Origin: Heloderma charlesbogerti
Taxonomy: Eukaryota > Chordata > Lepidosauria > Squamata > Helodermatidae
Length of the DNA stretch: 64,000 bases
Assembly: GCA_026122225.1 (NCBI GenBank)
Contig: JANEZZ010003061.1
Location: 4,278,001-4,342,000, forward strand
Direction: 5' to 3'
The translations under genes and the position numbers were made by a program. A model generated the notes under the pieces. The model searched no databases. It was given only the letters and a program-made list of their open reading frames with translations, and had not been told where the DNA came from. Positions within the stretch are counted from its first letter, which is position 1. Every line of letters starts with the position of its first letter. Of the stretch, positions 31,190 to 42,500 are shown one piece after another.

Positions 31190-31590
31190 TCCCTTTAAAA
31201 ATATTTATTTTGTGCAACATTCATAAAGATTACAAAAATTTATAAACTGATTTCACGTGTAAGTTTTTCATAGCTCGTATAAAGAAGTATATTTAAACAC
31301 CTTGCATGGAGGGTTTTCACTGCCTTTTCCCTTAATAATGTGGCATTTCCTTTACTCTTTTAGATAAGGATGCCTTTCTGGGATGAATGCTGATTTGCGG
31401 GCAGTCTCTGAGTTTTTGCCCTGAATGGGAACCCATTTTCTAGAAATAAATCTTGTATTTTTAATTACACCTCTGGATAATCTGTCTTGTTGAGTCCATT
31501 TATCAGCCAATGCATTTTGTCGAATCCTTGAAAACCATCCGTTGAGTGTGTATCCTGCTATTGTTTTCCAGCTCTTTGCAATTTCCATCT
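31190..31590 (-). mobile_element. L1-like LINE ORF2 end and 3' UTR
   Basis: The minus strand has an open 78-residue piece (31352-31588) with EIAKSWKTIAGYTLNGWFS and NALADKWTQQDRL, which resembles the tryptophan-rich C-terminus of L1 ORF2. Downstream (toward 31190) the sequence becomes AT-rich and ends in a short A-rich tail (AATAAATATTTTTAAA). The L1 assignment rests on the look of this segment only. Confidence 0.5.
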
Positions 31591-31619
31591 AGGCAGCTCC
31601 TAGCAATAGGCTGATAAGG

Positions 31620-32718
31620 TCCTTGTGATGAATATTGTCTAACCTAGATAGAAAAAATGGATAGCAATGCCAACGGGGGATCCAGAGGTATAGCTCAGTG
31701 AAGCCCTTTCCAATTGGTTGACCACCCCAAACATTCTGCATGCTGGCTAGCTGGCTGGCTGCTCCTGCTTGTTACGGGCCAGGGCCAAGGTCAGTACTGA
31801 CGCATGTACAAGCATGTTTGGGAAGAGAAAACTCATAAGGTGTTGCAATTGTAATTGTATACTCGCTGTGTTGTGGCACAGCCAGAGCAGTTAGGAAAAG
31901 ACACTGTGTGTGACAAAGAGGCTATATGATCTACCAAAGTGAAGTGAAACAGCATTTCATAAAATATTTGGAACTACTTCTATTTATTATAGATGTAAAA
32001 GTGTGGAAATCCAAATGCAGGCAGCTACAGAGGGATAGTTCAATTGGCCTTTAAAGCGACAACAAGGGCTGCATTAAAACTGTGACCATTAGGCCTGGGG
32101 ACAGCTTGAAGTGGTCTTCTGCTGAAGGGCATGATCATGAGTTGTGCAAGCTCAACTTTACTTGATAAAGAGACCAAAGAAAAGGGAATCAAATATGAAA
32201 CCAAAACTTGACACCTCTCGATCTCTTACCTTCCTTGAACGCTTCACTTGTAAAACATAATGACTATAATGGAGAGATGGTTCTATTTTTGAGGAGTGGG
32301 AATACTTTTTAATGTGCTGATGTAGGTGTTGCTTTATTTCACCTCCTTGCTGCATTCACATTTTGCGCTATGCCTGATTCCACAATATAGTCCCTCAGAA
32401 ACAATTGAGAAAAGCCAATCTTTCCAAAAACTTTTAAGCATTGTTTGACTGCTGACTTGGACTGCACCAGCCACACTGATTTGGGATAGTATAGTCCCCT
32501 ATGTAGCCTGGAGCTGGAGCTACTCCTTGGAAAATGGTCTTAGAAGCACACTGTGCAGGCAAAGGATGGGCTTTCTCAAGCCCAACTGCAGAGCAGTAGG
32601 CAAAGGGGGTGGGTGCATGGGTCTTGCAGATAGGGAGGAAACTCTCCCCTCCCCATGTGCTACAACTCCACATCACCCTCCCCACCTGCAAGTTAGGCAT
32701 TTAAGAAGCCTTCCATTG
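31620..32718. other. Unassigned sequence
   Basis: No gene or repeat recognised. A few short reading frames carry no known domain. Confidence 0.35.
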
Positions 32719-32726
32719 GCTTCAAT

Positions 32727-32776
32727 CAGTGGAGGCTGGTGGCTCCAACCAAACTTCGAGCCACCAGCCTCCACAG
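32727..32776. mobile_element. 50-bp minimal hAT-like MITE
   Basis: The two termini of the GGAGGCTGG family (CAGTGGAGGCTGGTGGCTC and GAGCCACCAGCCTCCACAG) are joined by only about 12 bases. A perfect 8-bp duplication GCTTCAAT flanks it (32719-32726 and 32777-32784). Because the duplication is intact, an element with nothing but its ends appears to have moved. Confidence 0.85.
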
Positions 32777-32784
32777 GCTTCAAT

Positions 32785-33176
32785 GGGCAGCTTTTTCCAA
32801 ACCTAGATGCTGCAGGCGGTGGCTGGGATTGGGGTGGGAGGGTGGGCTGCAGTGCACAGGCTTAACCCTATTTCCAAGCCAAATTGCTGCAGGGGGCATC
32901 TGTGTGTGCGTGCGTGTGGATGCATATGAATAAGTGTTCTCTGTTATATGTGAGAATGTGTGGAAGTAAATAAATGGAGATGTGTTACGTGTGAGAGTAG
33001 GTCTGTGAATGAGTGTGTGAGATGAATGTATCCATGTTTTGCTTTCATGACACCCACATTTTCCTTTGACCTGGACCACTTTTTGTTGTGGCCCCACTGC
33101 TCTGGCACGTGGCTCCTGGAAGGGATATGGTCCTTGGCTGAAAAAGGTTCCCCATCTCTGAATTATGGGCACATTA
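32785..33176. other. Unassigned sequence with TG-rich part
   Basis: A degenerate TG-rich stretch (TGTGTGTGCGTGCGTGTGG) lies at about 32901-32940. No gene recognised. Confidence 0.35.
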
Positions 33177-33184
33177 TGTCTATT

Positions 33185-33603
33185 TAGGGATGTCAGAGGA
33201 ATCTGCAACAGCAGCAAATGAGTTCAGATTTCTAGGAATCTGACCTGTGGATTCTGCAGTGGTGGACCTGAGCCACACAGATTCTGCAGACTTGCGGAGC
33301 TGGTTATTTATTTATTTTTACTTTCCAGCATTTAATGCAAATGTAGTAATAGAAAAATACATTAAATAAAAAATCTGGCTGAAAATGCTCATTTCCTTCA
33401 TAGGCTAAGGCATGGAAATGCACATTTTGGGGGGATTAGTGCATTTAGGGTGTGTGCGCACATTTTCACAAGTGCAAATTTGTGCAAATTCAGGAAATTG
33501 GAAAAATATCCAATTCTGTCAATGAGCGGACAAAGGCATGAAATGCACCTGACAATCTGCAAAACACAGACAGAACAGATTATACAACATCTGTACATCC
33601 CTA
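33185..33603. mobile_element. hAT-like non-autonomous element, 419 bp
   Basis: Ends are TAGGGATGTCAGAGG and, inverted, TAGGGATGTACAG; TGTCTATT (33177-33184) and TATCTATT (33604-33611) form an 8-bp duplication with one change. The interior is AT-rich with repeated AAATTTGTGCAAATT-type inversions and no ORF. The terminus TAGGGATG is shared with the element at 50104. Confidence 0.83.
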
Positions 33604-33611
33604 TATCTATT

Positions 33612-34574
33612 CTGTGATCTTATTATCTATAGTCATATTCTATAGTAACCCATTCTTCAACCAGCTTAGTATTGTTCCCTTCATCTGATCTGAATGCCAT
33701 AGAGACTAGTTTAATATCTTACGAAGTAGAGATTCCAACCAAATGGAAATCTAGGAAACAGGCAGGCAGTCATTTCCCTTGCAGCCTGATTTTGTGCATG
33801 TTTACTAGAAAGTAAGATCCACTGTGTTTAAGACAGCTAGCTTAGGATTGCATCAAAAATTGCAATGCTCTACACACTTACTGAGAAGCCACACTGAAAT
33901 CAATGGGGCTTACTTCTATACATACACAGGATCGAGCTCTTGGTCTGAACATTTATTGTAGAAATTTGTTTCTTGTTTAATAAAAGTACAAAGGCACTTG
34001 TATTTCTGGTTTGCATATAACCATGTTACATGCTTTTACTAGATATGGAACAGGAGGAAGCTTTGAGTCTTATAAATTCTGCTTCCATTCCCAGCACTGT
34101 AAATAAAAACCTTATGCACTTTGCTTAAGACAGGCCTGTTGTATTTAAATATTATTGTTAATTCAAAAGTTAATATACTCCTACATGTCCAAGGCAAGCT
34201 GGGACAACTGTTTAATAAGTCCCTTTAATATTAACAGAATTTTAATTTCTTTTGAATGAAACACATAGCAAACACACCCTTTTTGTAATCTGTAATCTTT
34301 TAGGAGAATAGCTCAAAGTCAAAAGAAACAACCTGATGCCATTTACGTTAATTAACAAAGCTATTCTTTCCTCACCTGAAAGCACCCTTAGGTGCTTTCA
34401 TGTTTTCTGTAGCCTTTGCTTTGTTTTTAATCTCTCTACAGAGAGAGGTTTCCTCCACTTAGAATATATCTGGTTTTTTATTGACAGTTGTCTGTCTTTC
34501 CTTAGATTATGGAAGCTTGAAAAAGTTTTGCTGGAAAATACTGGTGGAGTTTTGCATGCTTTTAAACATCACTT
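33612..34574. other. Unassigned sequence with short foldback fragments
   Basis: At about 33790-33855 (GTGCATGTTTACTAGAAAGT .. AGCTTAGGATTGCA) and 33885-33935 (AATGGGGCTTACTTCTA) are remnants of the short CAATCCTATGCA foldback family. The remainder is unassigned. Confidence 0.45.
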
Positions 34575-34585
34575 TAAACATATTT

Positions 34586-34706
34586 AGGGCACAATCCTAT
34601 GCATGTTTAGACATAAATAAGTCCTACAACTCCCAGCATGCCCCAGCCAGTTATGTATGGGAGTTGTAGGGCTATTTCTGTTTAAACATGCATAGGATTG
34701 CGCCCT
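34586..34706. mobile_element. Complete foldback element, AGGGCACAATCC ends
   Basis: 121 bp, AGGGCACAATCCTATGCATG at the left and CATGCATAGGATTGCGCCCT at the right; inner arms carry CTACAACTCCCAGC and ATGGGAGTTGTAG. An 11-base flank TAAACATATTT is duplicated (34575-34585 and 34707-34717). The superfamily is uncertain. A split copy is at 7941/13963. Confidence 0.83.
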
Positions 34707-34774
34707 TAAACATATTTTAAACACGTTCTCACCCTCTGTATCTGTATGTATGCATGTCTGCATATATGTATGAA

Positions 34775-34895
34775 AGAGATTCATATGTCACCCATCTTCG
34801 ATTCTAGGGCAGTTTACAGCACATTACAACCATAACATACCATCAGTAACACATATCAAACAGGAAAATAAAACAATAACTAAAGCAGCAGAATG
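34775..34895 (-). mobile_element. L2-like LINE 3' end, short
   Basis: TATGTCACCCATCTTCGATT then GGGCAGTTTACAGCACATTA and AATAAAACAATAACTAAAGC match the form of L2 3' UTRs in this window. Confidence 0.55.
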
Positions 34896-34934
34896 TAGGA
34901 TTCATAGAAATATAATACTTAAAAGTATTTCCGT

Positions 34935-34995
34935 ATGCTGGTTGGGGCTAATGGGAACTGTAGTCCAACACTTCTGGAAGGCACTGGGTTGGGGA
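34935..34995. repeat. CAGCCTTCCCCAA foldback, half copy
   Basis: GGTTGGGGCTAATGGGAACT, TAGTCCAACACTTCTGGAAG and TGGGTTGGGGAAAG equal one arm of the element at 3466-3609. Confidence 0.55.
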
Positions 34996-34999
34996 AAGT

Positions 35000-36085
35000 G
35001 GTGGAATAGAGTGCTAACATACGGAAGCACCGTCTCTGTGTCCAGTGCATGAGGGGTGTAATGTTTGAACCTATCTGTACAATATTCCTGGAAAATGACT
35101 AGGCTCACGCTTGGCACATCTCTGCAGGAAGTGAGATCCTGAACTACCCTTGCATTCAAGAATTAGTACTCAATAGGTGCTGCAAGTGTTCAAGGCAGCA
35201 ATCCTATGCACCCTTTCCTTGGAGGAAACCCCATTGAAAACAATGTGACATTTTGGAGAAAACATGCACAGGATTGCACTTCATGATCGCTTGCACAGCC
35301 CAACTGCCAATGTCAGGTGATGCTGGATGATTCAGGCTACGCAGCTCTGTTTTAACTTGTTTTTTGGTTTTCGCTCACACAAGCGATGCAAAGAACTTTA
35401 TTTTAATTTCCTGTGTCTGTGTAAACCAAACGCAAGAACCACATCAATCAGACAGAGGAGCACATGCAATTTAACATGTCTCCCTTCTGCTTTCTATCTT
35501 GCATTAAAATATTCAGAAGCAATGCATTGGAAGCCAAGTCTAAAATTCTATGCATACTTGCACATAGCAGCAAGGCCCCATGGGATTTACTTCTGAGTAA
35601 ACATGCATTGGATTAGCCTGCATGGCTGCAGTTCTAAGCACACTTGCTAGGAAAAAGACCCCAGTAAACTTGGCGGACTTTCAAGATAGCTTGCTCTGAA
35701 TCATGTGTCATTCTCACTTGGCACTTGTGAAATCGAGTTTCCCTTTTTTTAAAGAAGCAGCGTTCCCCAGCCAGGTCTCCTCTGTTTGTGTTTGTCCCAG
35801 CATCCCCTGTCTCACTACCATTGCAGCCCACATTATCTTTTAAGTTCATCTAAAGCAGGGGTGGGCGATTTTGAGGCCAGGTTCACACACACCAAACCGC
35901 CCGAGGGCCACTATGCCGTTGTGTGCCCCTGAATTTTGGCCTGTGGCAGCATCCAAACAATCAGTGGTTTCCTGTTGAAGTTCAGTGGCAAACAATGATG
36001 GTGACCTAAAAAGGCCACAGTTAGCTTTAAAACAAACCATGTCCCTGTCACAGTTTACCACCAAAATACAGCAGCAAATTACCTA
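35000..36085. other. Mostly unassigned; short foldback pieces
   Basis: At 35203-35280 a CAATCCTATGCACCC .. GCACAGGATTGCACT pair and at 35545-35625 a CTATGCATACTTG .. GTAAACATGCATTGGATT pair are small foldbacks of the CAATCCTATGCA group. A hAT-like end CAGGGGTGGGCGATTTTG stands at 35858 with CCCCTG at 35931, without a matching duplication. No gene recognised. Confidence 0.45.
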
Positions 36086-36089
36086 TCGT

Positions 36090-36376
36090 TTTGATGCCAC
36101 CGCAACAGGACAAGAAAGGGAGTAAAAACACACACACCTCTCTCCATGTTCTTGACACCAAGCGTGATTTTATGAACTTCTAACATATCCTCCCTATTAG
36201 TCAACTCTCTTCTAAAACTAAACCGTGACAAATGTTTTAGCTTTTCCTCACAGGGAGTTGCTCTGCAGCAGGATAATTTTGGCATTTTCTGTATCTTTCC
36301 CAACGCTACAGCATCCTCTTTGAGATACAGTGACCAGAACTGTACCCAGTGTTTCAAATGTGGCTATACTGTAGAA
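36090..36376 (-). mobile_element. Old CR1-like LINE, 3' part, split
   Basis: The minus strand encodes FKHWVQFWSLYLKEDAVALG and similar, an eroded version of the CR1 segment 'YCVQFWPPHFKKDADKLKKV'. It stops at 36376 where a younger CR1 begins and resumes at 37799. Confidence 0.75.
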
Positions 36377-37798
36377 TTCATAGAATCATAGAATAGTAGG
36401 GTTAGAAGGGGCCTACAAGGCCATCGAGTCCAACCCCCTGCTCAATCCAGGAATCCAAGTCAGAGCATCCCCGACACATGGCTGTCCAGCCTTGTCTTGA
36501 ACGCCCCTCGTGGGGGAGAGCCGACCACCTCCCTAGGTCATGGGTTCCATTGTCGTATTGCTCTAACGGTCAGGACGTTTTTCCTGATGTTCAGCCAGAA
36601 TCTGGCTTCCTGTAACTTGAGCCCATTATTCCGTGTCCTGCACTCTGGGATGATTGGGAAGAGATCCTGGCCTTCCTCTCTGTGACAACCTTTCAAGTAC
36701 TTGAAGAGCGCTATCATATCTCCCCTCAGGCTTCTCTTCTCAAGGCTAAACATGCCCAGTTCTTGCAGTCTCTCTTCATAGGGCTTTGTTTCCAGTCCCC
36801 TGATCATCTTTGTTGCCCTCCTCTGAACCTTCTTCAGTTTGTCTGCATCCTTCTTAAAATGTGGTGGCCAGAACTGGACACAGTACTGGAGATTAGGCCT
36901 AACCAGTGCTGAGTAGAGGGGAACTAGTACTTCCCGGGATTGGGAAGCTATGCTTCTATTAATGCAGCCCAAAAGAGCATTTGCCTTTTTTGCAGCCACA
37001 TCACATTGTTGGCTCATATTCAGCTTGTGATCGACAACAACTCCAAGATCCTTCTCGCTTGTAGTGTTGTTGAGCCACGTATCCCCCATCTTGTAACTGC
37101 ATTTGGTTTCTTTTTCGTAGGTGCAGAACTTGGCATTTATCCCTGTTAAAAGTCATTCTGTTGTTTTCTGCCCAGCGCTCCAGTCTATCCAGATCACTTT
37201 GAATTTTGTTTCTGTCTTCCAAAGTATTAGCTATCCCGCCCAATTTTGTGTCATCTGCAAATTTGATCAGCATTCCCTGCACCTCCTCCTCCAAGTCATT
37301 AATACAAATGTTGAAGAGCACTGGGCCCAGGACTGAGCCCTGCGATACCCCACTCATTACCTCTCCCCAGTTTGAGAAGATCCCATTGATAAGCGCTCTT
37401 TGAGTCCGATTCTGTAGCCAACTGTGGATCCACTGGATCGTTGTTTCATCTAGCCCACTTTGAGCTCGTTTGCTCATCAGGATATCATGGGGCACTTTGT
37501 CAAAAGCTTTGCTGACGTCAAGGTATATTATGACTACAGCATTCCCACGGTCCACAAGGGAGGTTACTTGATCAAAAAATGAGATCAGATTCATCTGGCA
37601 GGATTTGTTCTTGACAAATCCATATTGGCTTTGAGTAATCACTGCATTGTTTTCAAGGTGCTTACAGATGGATTGCTTTATCATCTGCTCCAGAATTTTC
37701 CCAGGGACTGATGTCAGATTGACTGGTCTGTAGTTCTCAGTTTCCTCCTTTTTGAAGATAGGGACAACATTAGCCCTCCTCCAGTCATCTGGCACTTC
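36377..37798 (-). mobile_element. CR1 LINE, 1.4 kb, nested
   Basis: The 3' end shows the CR1 signature ATTCATAGAATCATAGAATA. The copy reaches back through most of the RT domain to MPDDWRRANVVPIFKK and is 5'-truncated there. It lies inside an older CR1-like LINE whose two parts (ATGTGGCTATACTGTAGAATT / GAATTATATAACAGCATTAC) rejoin when it is removed; a short GAATT is shared at both edges. Confidence 0.9.
36538..37795 (-). pseudogene. CR1 ORF2 RT and C-terminus, one frameshift
   Basis: The first block (37001-37795) has the RT: SQYGFVKNKSCQMNL, IIYLDVSKAFDKVPHDIL, GVSQGSVLGPVLFN and the catalytic KFADDTKLGG. The second block (36538-37089) starts at GDTWLNNTTSEKDLGVV and runs to AIRQWNP, the end of CR1 ORF2. 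The frame shifts near 37,085, and the endonuclease domain is absent, so the copy is dead. The frame is otherwise well kept. Confidence 0.92.
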
Positions 37799-38275
37799 AC
37801 CTGTGAATTATATAACAGCATTACAATACCTGGAGTTTTACTTTATTTTTTATTCCTTCCCTAATGGAATATGTTTCCTAGCATAGAAGTTGCCTTTTTT
37901 CACAACTGCCGCACACTGGGTCAACATTTTCATTGAGATATGCAAAACCCCACTATCTCTTTCCTGGATATTGATATCCACTTCAGACACCATCAGTGTA
38001 TATGTGAAGTTAGGGTTGTTGTTTTTTTGTCTCCATATGTATCACTTTACACTGAGAATGAATCCCTTTACACTTACAATAAATAACATCTGCAATTTTG
38101 CTGACCATTCACCCAGTTTGGAAAGATTATTTTGGAGCTGTTCATTGTCCACCCAAGTTTTCATCACACTGAATAATATGGTATCATCTGCAAACTTGGC
38201 CACTTCGGTGTTCATCCGTAACTCTAGATCATTTATGAACAAGTTAAATAATACCTGTGCCTAAGTTACCTGTAA
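37799..38275 (-). mobile_element. Old CR1-like LINE, 5' part of split copy
   Basis: The minus strand encodes MFINDLELRMNTEVAKFADD, the catalytic RT block with the intact FADD, and WVDNEQLQNNLSKLGEWSAK. Stops and indels are frequent elsewhere. It continues the copy at 36090-36376. Confidence 0.75.
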
Positions 38276-38324
38276 TTTCTTGGATCTCCCCCCCCCCCTT
38301 TAAAAAATGCCTTTATGTTGGTTA

Positions 38325-38530
38325 CTTCATTTATTTACAGCATTTTTACTCTGCTCTTCAGCCAAAAATGGCTCCCGGAATGGCTTACATAGATTAATAA
38401 AACAATCCCTGCCCTCAGGCTTACCATCTAAAAGACACGACACAAAAGAAAAAGGGACTGGGAGGGAGGAGGAAAAAAAAGCAAAACTCAGGCACCAGTT
38501 TTTAGCTTCCAAGTTCTTATAGGTGTTCCT
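38325..38530 (-). mobile_element. L2-like LINE 3' end
   Basis: TCATTTATTTACAGCATTTT, GGAATGGCTTACATAGATTA and CCCTCAGGCTTACCATCTAA are an L2-type 3' UTR; its inner part recurs at 1905-2040. A C run (CCCCCCCCCC) lies just before at 38288. Confidence 0.55.
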
Positions 38531-39185
38531 TGTAGCAGAGAAGGGCAAAACAAGATTTGTGCAGCTGTTCCTTCTCTGGCTCATGTAGATGGGACTAGGT
38601 TGGTCTCGCCCTTGCAGTGCTATGTACCTGGACATGGTGATTTGTTAATCTTTAATTTGTCAGTTAAACCCAAGAACTTAATCTCTTGTCTGTCCATCTC
38701 TATTTGATATATCAAAATTCAATTAAATTTTCTTTCATCATCTAAATACCAGTAGCACATCAGCAGATAGCATCAATCAAATTGTATTTGTTACATTTTT
38801 GAGAGAAAGTATACCAATGCATTTACGGCAGAGAGGGATGCCTCTGCGGATTCATGCCAAGCATGAGAGATTATTTATTTGTTCATTACATTTTTATATC
38901 ACCCAATAGCTGAATGTCTCTGGGCAGGCGGTTCACAACAGATGTTCTTGAGTTTCTAGAACTGCAGATAATTATTGGCCAATAAGTAGGCAGTAGATTT
39001 AAAAGAACAAAACTGTTTTCTATCCCAATGTATCCATGCAGGTTGACATCTTTTACCATATGCCACAATCAGGTCTGTCTTAAGTCCCTTTCATTTCAGT
39101 AGGCCTACTCTAAGTATGACCAAGTCTGGCTCCAACCCAGTGTATTTTTATTCTTTTGTTTATGTTGTAACAATAAACAAAAGAG
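38531..39185. other. Mostly unassigned; L2 tail at 38878
   Basis: A short L2 3' tail (TTATTTGTTCATTACATTTT, TATATCACCCAATAGCTG) is at 38875-38940. At 39085-39125 there is a piece of the short foldback group, and at 39152-39182 an 11-bp-arm palindrome CTTTTGTTTAT .. ATAAACAAAAG. Confidence 0.45.
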
Positions 39186-39186
39186 A

Positions 39187-39560
39187 GAGCCTGGAGAGCC
39201 AGGGCCTGCAGGAGAAGCCACCACCACCACCGGGGAAGAGGCGGGCCTGCTGCTGCTGGGCCTGCTGCTGCTGCTGCTGCCGCCGCCGCCGCCGCCACCA
39301 CCACCACCACCACCACCACCACCACCACCAGGCCTTCCCTGTGGACTTCTGCCTGGCAGACTGCCAGTCCCTGCAGGACCAGGCCCCAGGTACCGAGCCA
39401 GCTGTGCTGCTCCACCTGCCCCTCCCTGGAGGAGCTACATAAGCTGGCTGGCTGAGGTGGCCTGGGAGAGCCAGGGCCTGCAGGAGAGGCCACCATCACC
39501 ACCGGGGAAGAGGCTTGCTGCTACCAGGCCTTCCCTGTGGACTCTGGCCTGGCATTATTT
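39187..39560 (+). promoter_or_regulatory. L2 5' UTR: two monomers, triplet expansion
   Basis: Monomer 1 begins at 39190 and monomer 2 at 39461, 271 bp apart. Both share GAGAGCCAGGGCCTGCAGGA, CACCACCGGGGAAGAGGC and CAGGCCTTCCCTGTGGAC. In monomer 1 the short GCTTGCTGCTACCAGG stretch of monomer 2 is replaced by a compound triplet array (CTG, then CCG, then CCA units) at 39262-39331. Tandem 5' UTR monomers act as internal promoters in several other LINEs; that role here is inferred. Confidence 0.75.
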
Positions 39561-39582
39561 TTAAGGGGATTTTAATTGTTTT

Positions 39583-42500
39583 GTGTGTGTGTGTGTTTTC
39601 TTTTTCCTGGGGGATTTTGTTGTGTTTTTAGGGGTGGGTAGCCTGCCTGATAGGTGGGAGCTAGGGGGCATGTTTCCACCTGATGGAGGAAGTGGGGGGA
39701 ATTTTGGGGGCCAGAAAATACCGAGGCTGGGTGGCAGGTGCTGGCGGAGCGCTAGGGGCAGGCCATGCCAGGTAAGGGGAACGAGGGAGAGATGTGTAGT
39801 ATCTGTCCCCTGCTCCGGGCCTGTCCAGAGCCAAAGGATGGCTGGGGGAGGTGTGACCCCATCTTCTGGCCTTGGTTTGCTGCTCTGCAATGCCAGGTCT
39901 GTTACCTAGTAAACCTCCCTCATCCATGACATGATCCTGGATGAGGGTGCAGACCTGACATGTATTACAGAGATCTGGCTGGCCGAGGCTGCTGCTCCAA
40001 CCCTTGTAGCTATGTGTCCAGCCGGATTTTCATGTGCACAGCAGCCGAGGGCTGGGGATCGGGGAGGGGGAGTGGCTGTTATCTACCGAGAGTCCTTGGT
40101 CTTCACCAGACCCCCTCTCCGGGAGACCAAGGTTGCTGAGTGCATGTACTGGAGGTTGGGCCCGAAGGGCAGTCTGGGGATTCTGCTCGTGTACTGTCCA
40201 CCCCGCTGCACGACTGACTCCCTGGCCGAGGTGCTTGAGGTGGTCTCTGATGTGCGTGTACAGTCCCCTAACTTACTGGTGTTGGGGGACTTCAACGTAC
40301 ATTCGGAGGCCATCCTCACAGGAGCACCTCGGGACTTCATGGAGACCATGGCCTCCTGAGAGCTGCGCCATATTCCAACGGGGCCCACCCATGTAGCCGG
40401 TCATGCACTAGACCTTGTGTTTGTTTCTGGAGAAGTGGGGAGTGATCTGGAAGTCGGGGGTATATCCACCACCCCCTTGTCATGGTCAGATCACTATCTG
40501 GTGACGTTGGACTTCTCGGTTCCACAACCCCTCTGCAGGGGTGGAGGACCCATTAAAATGGTCCGCCCCAGGTGTCTTATGGATCCAAATGGATTCCTGA
40601 ACGCACTTGGGGATTCTCTGGGGCATGCCAACGGCCACTCGGTCGAGACCCTGGTGGGTGGCTGGAATGCCGCAATCACTGGGGCATTAGATCAGGTGGC
40701 TCCGAAATGCCCTCTCCCCCTGAACAGGGCTCGGACTGCACCATGGTTCAATCCGCGGTTACGAGCTTTGAAACAGGAGGTGAGACGGCTAGAGCGCCAG
40801 TGGCGGAAGTCTCGCTCCAAAGACGATCAGACACGGGCTAGAGCTGTATCTTCAGCCTATCACGTGGCGGTGAAGGCAGCAAAAAAGGAATATTATGCTG
40901 CCTCCATCACGTCTGCAGAGTGCTGTCCCAGGAGGCTGTTCCAAGTGGTCCGGAGCCTGGTCGGTCCTGTGGCTCCGGAACCACTGGAGCATTCTAAGGC
41001 CTCCTGTGAGGCCTTGGCAAGGCACTTTGCAGATAAAATTGATCAGATTAGGTGTGTTACTCTGCACCCTGTGGATACAGTTAGTGAGCAAGAGGCAGCC
41101 TGTGGCAAACCGGTTTTGTGGGATCGGTTCCAGCTTCTTCCTCCTGATGAAGTGGACAAGGTGCTTTCATCTGTACGGCCGACCATCTGCTTACTTGATC
41201 CTTGCCCATCTTGGCTCATTATGGGCTGCAGAGAGAGACTGGGTGAGGGGATCAAGGCGGTGGTGAACGCCTCCCTTGAGGAGGGAGTGATGCCATCAGC
41301 CCTCAAGGAGGCAGTGATAAGACTGCTCTTAAAGAAGCCCTCCTTGGATCCTCAAGTTCTGAACAACTTTCGCCCAGTCTCAAATCTGCCATTTTTGGGC
41401 AAGGTGATTGAGCGAGTGGTGGCGGTGCGGTTGAAGGCACACTTGGAAGAAACTGATTATCTAGACCCATTTCAGTCAGGCTTCAGGCCTGGGCATGGGA
41501 CAGAAACGGCCTTGGTAGATGATATGAGGAGGGCTCTGGATAGGGGTGAATGCTCCTTCCTTGTTCTCCTTGACCTCTCAGCGGCTTTTGATACCGTTGA
41601 CCACGGTATCCTCCTGGACCGCCTGGAGGGGTTGGGCATTGGAGACACCGTATTGCGGTGGTTCCGGTCCTTCCTCTCCGGCAGGTACCAGAGGGTAGCA
41701 CTGGGAGAGGAGGTTTCGGACCCGTGGCCACTTACATGTGGGGTGCCACAGGGTTCCATCCTCTCCCCGATGCTATTTAACATCTATGTGAAGCCGCTGG
41801 GGGCTATCATCAGGAGGTTTGGGGTGCAGTGTCATCAATATGCGGATGACACGCAGCTCTACCTCTCATTCAAATCTTCACCAAGGTTGGCTGTAGAATC
41901 CCTGTCCAAATGTCTGGAGACGTTGAGTGGCTGGATGGGGAGGAATAAGCTGAAGCTGAACCCTGACAAGACCGAGGTACTTTTGGTGGGAGACAAGAGG
42001 AGGCTGGGGGATGTTGACCTGGTGTTGAATGGGGTACGGCTACCCTTGAAAGACCAGGTCTGCAGCCTGGGGGTCATTTTGGACTCCCAGCTGTCCATGG
42101 AGGCTCAGGTGTCAGCTGTGAGCCGGACAGCACTGTATCAACTCCATCTGATACGGCGGCTGCGCCCCTTCCTTCCCGACCACCTGCTCCCATCGGTAGT
42201 ACATGCCCTGGTCTCCTCTCGTTTAGACTACTGTAATGCGCTCTACGTGGGGTTACCCTTGAAGACGGTTCGGAAACTGCAGCTGGCACAGAACGCGGCG
42301 GCTCACCTGATCAAAGGCAGCCGCTGGTGAGATCACATCACTCCAGTGCTGAAGGAGTTGCACTGGTTACCAGTTGTTTTCCGGGCCAAATTCAAGGTGT
42401 TGGTTTTGACCTTTAAAACCCTATATGGTTCCGGCCCAGCCTATCTTAAGGAGTGCCTCCAGCAGCACCAGACAGGCCGCTTAACAAGATCAGCCTCGGA

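Noticed and set aside
35858..35931. 74-bp hAT-like element with CAGGGG ends
   Set aside because: The ends are short and the flanking 8-mers do not match; chance is possible.
39110..39502. 130-residue minus-strand frame with poly-valine and poly-alanine
   Set aside because: It is the translation of the triplet array in the L2 5' UTR.
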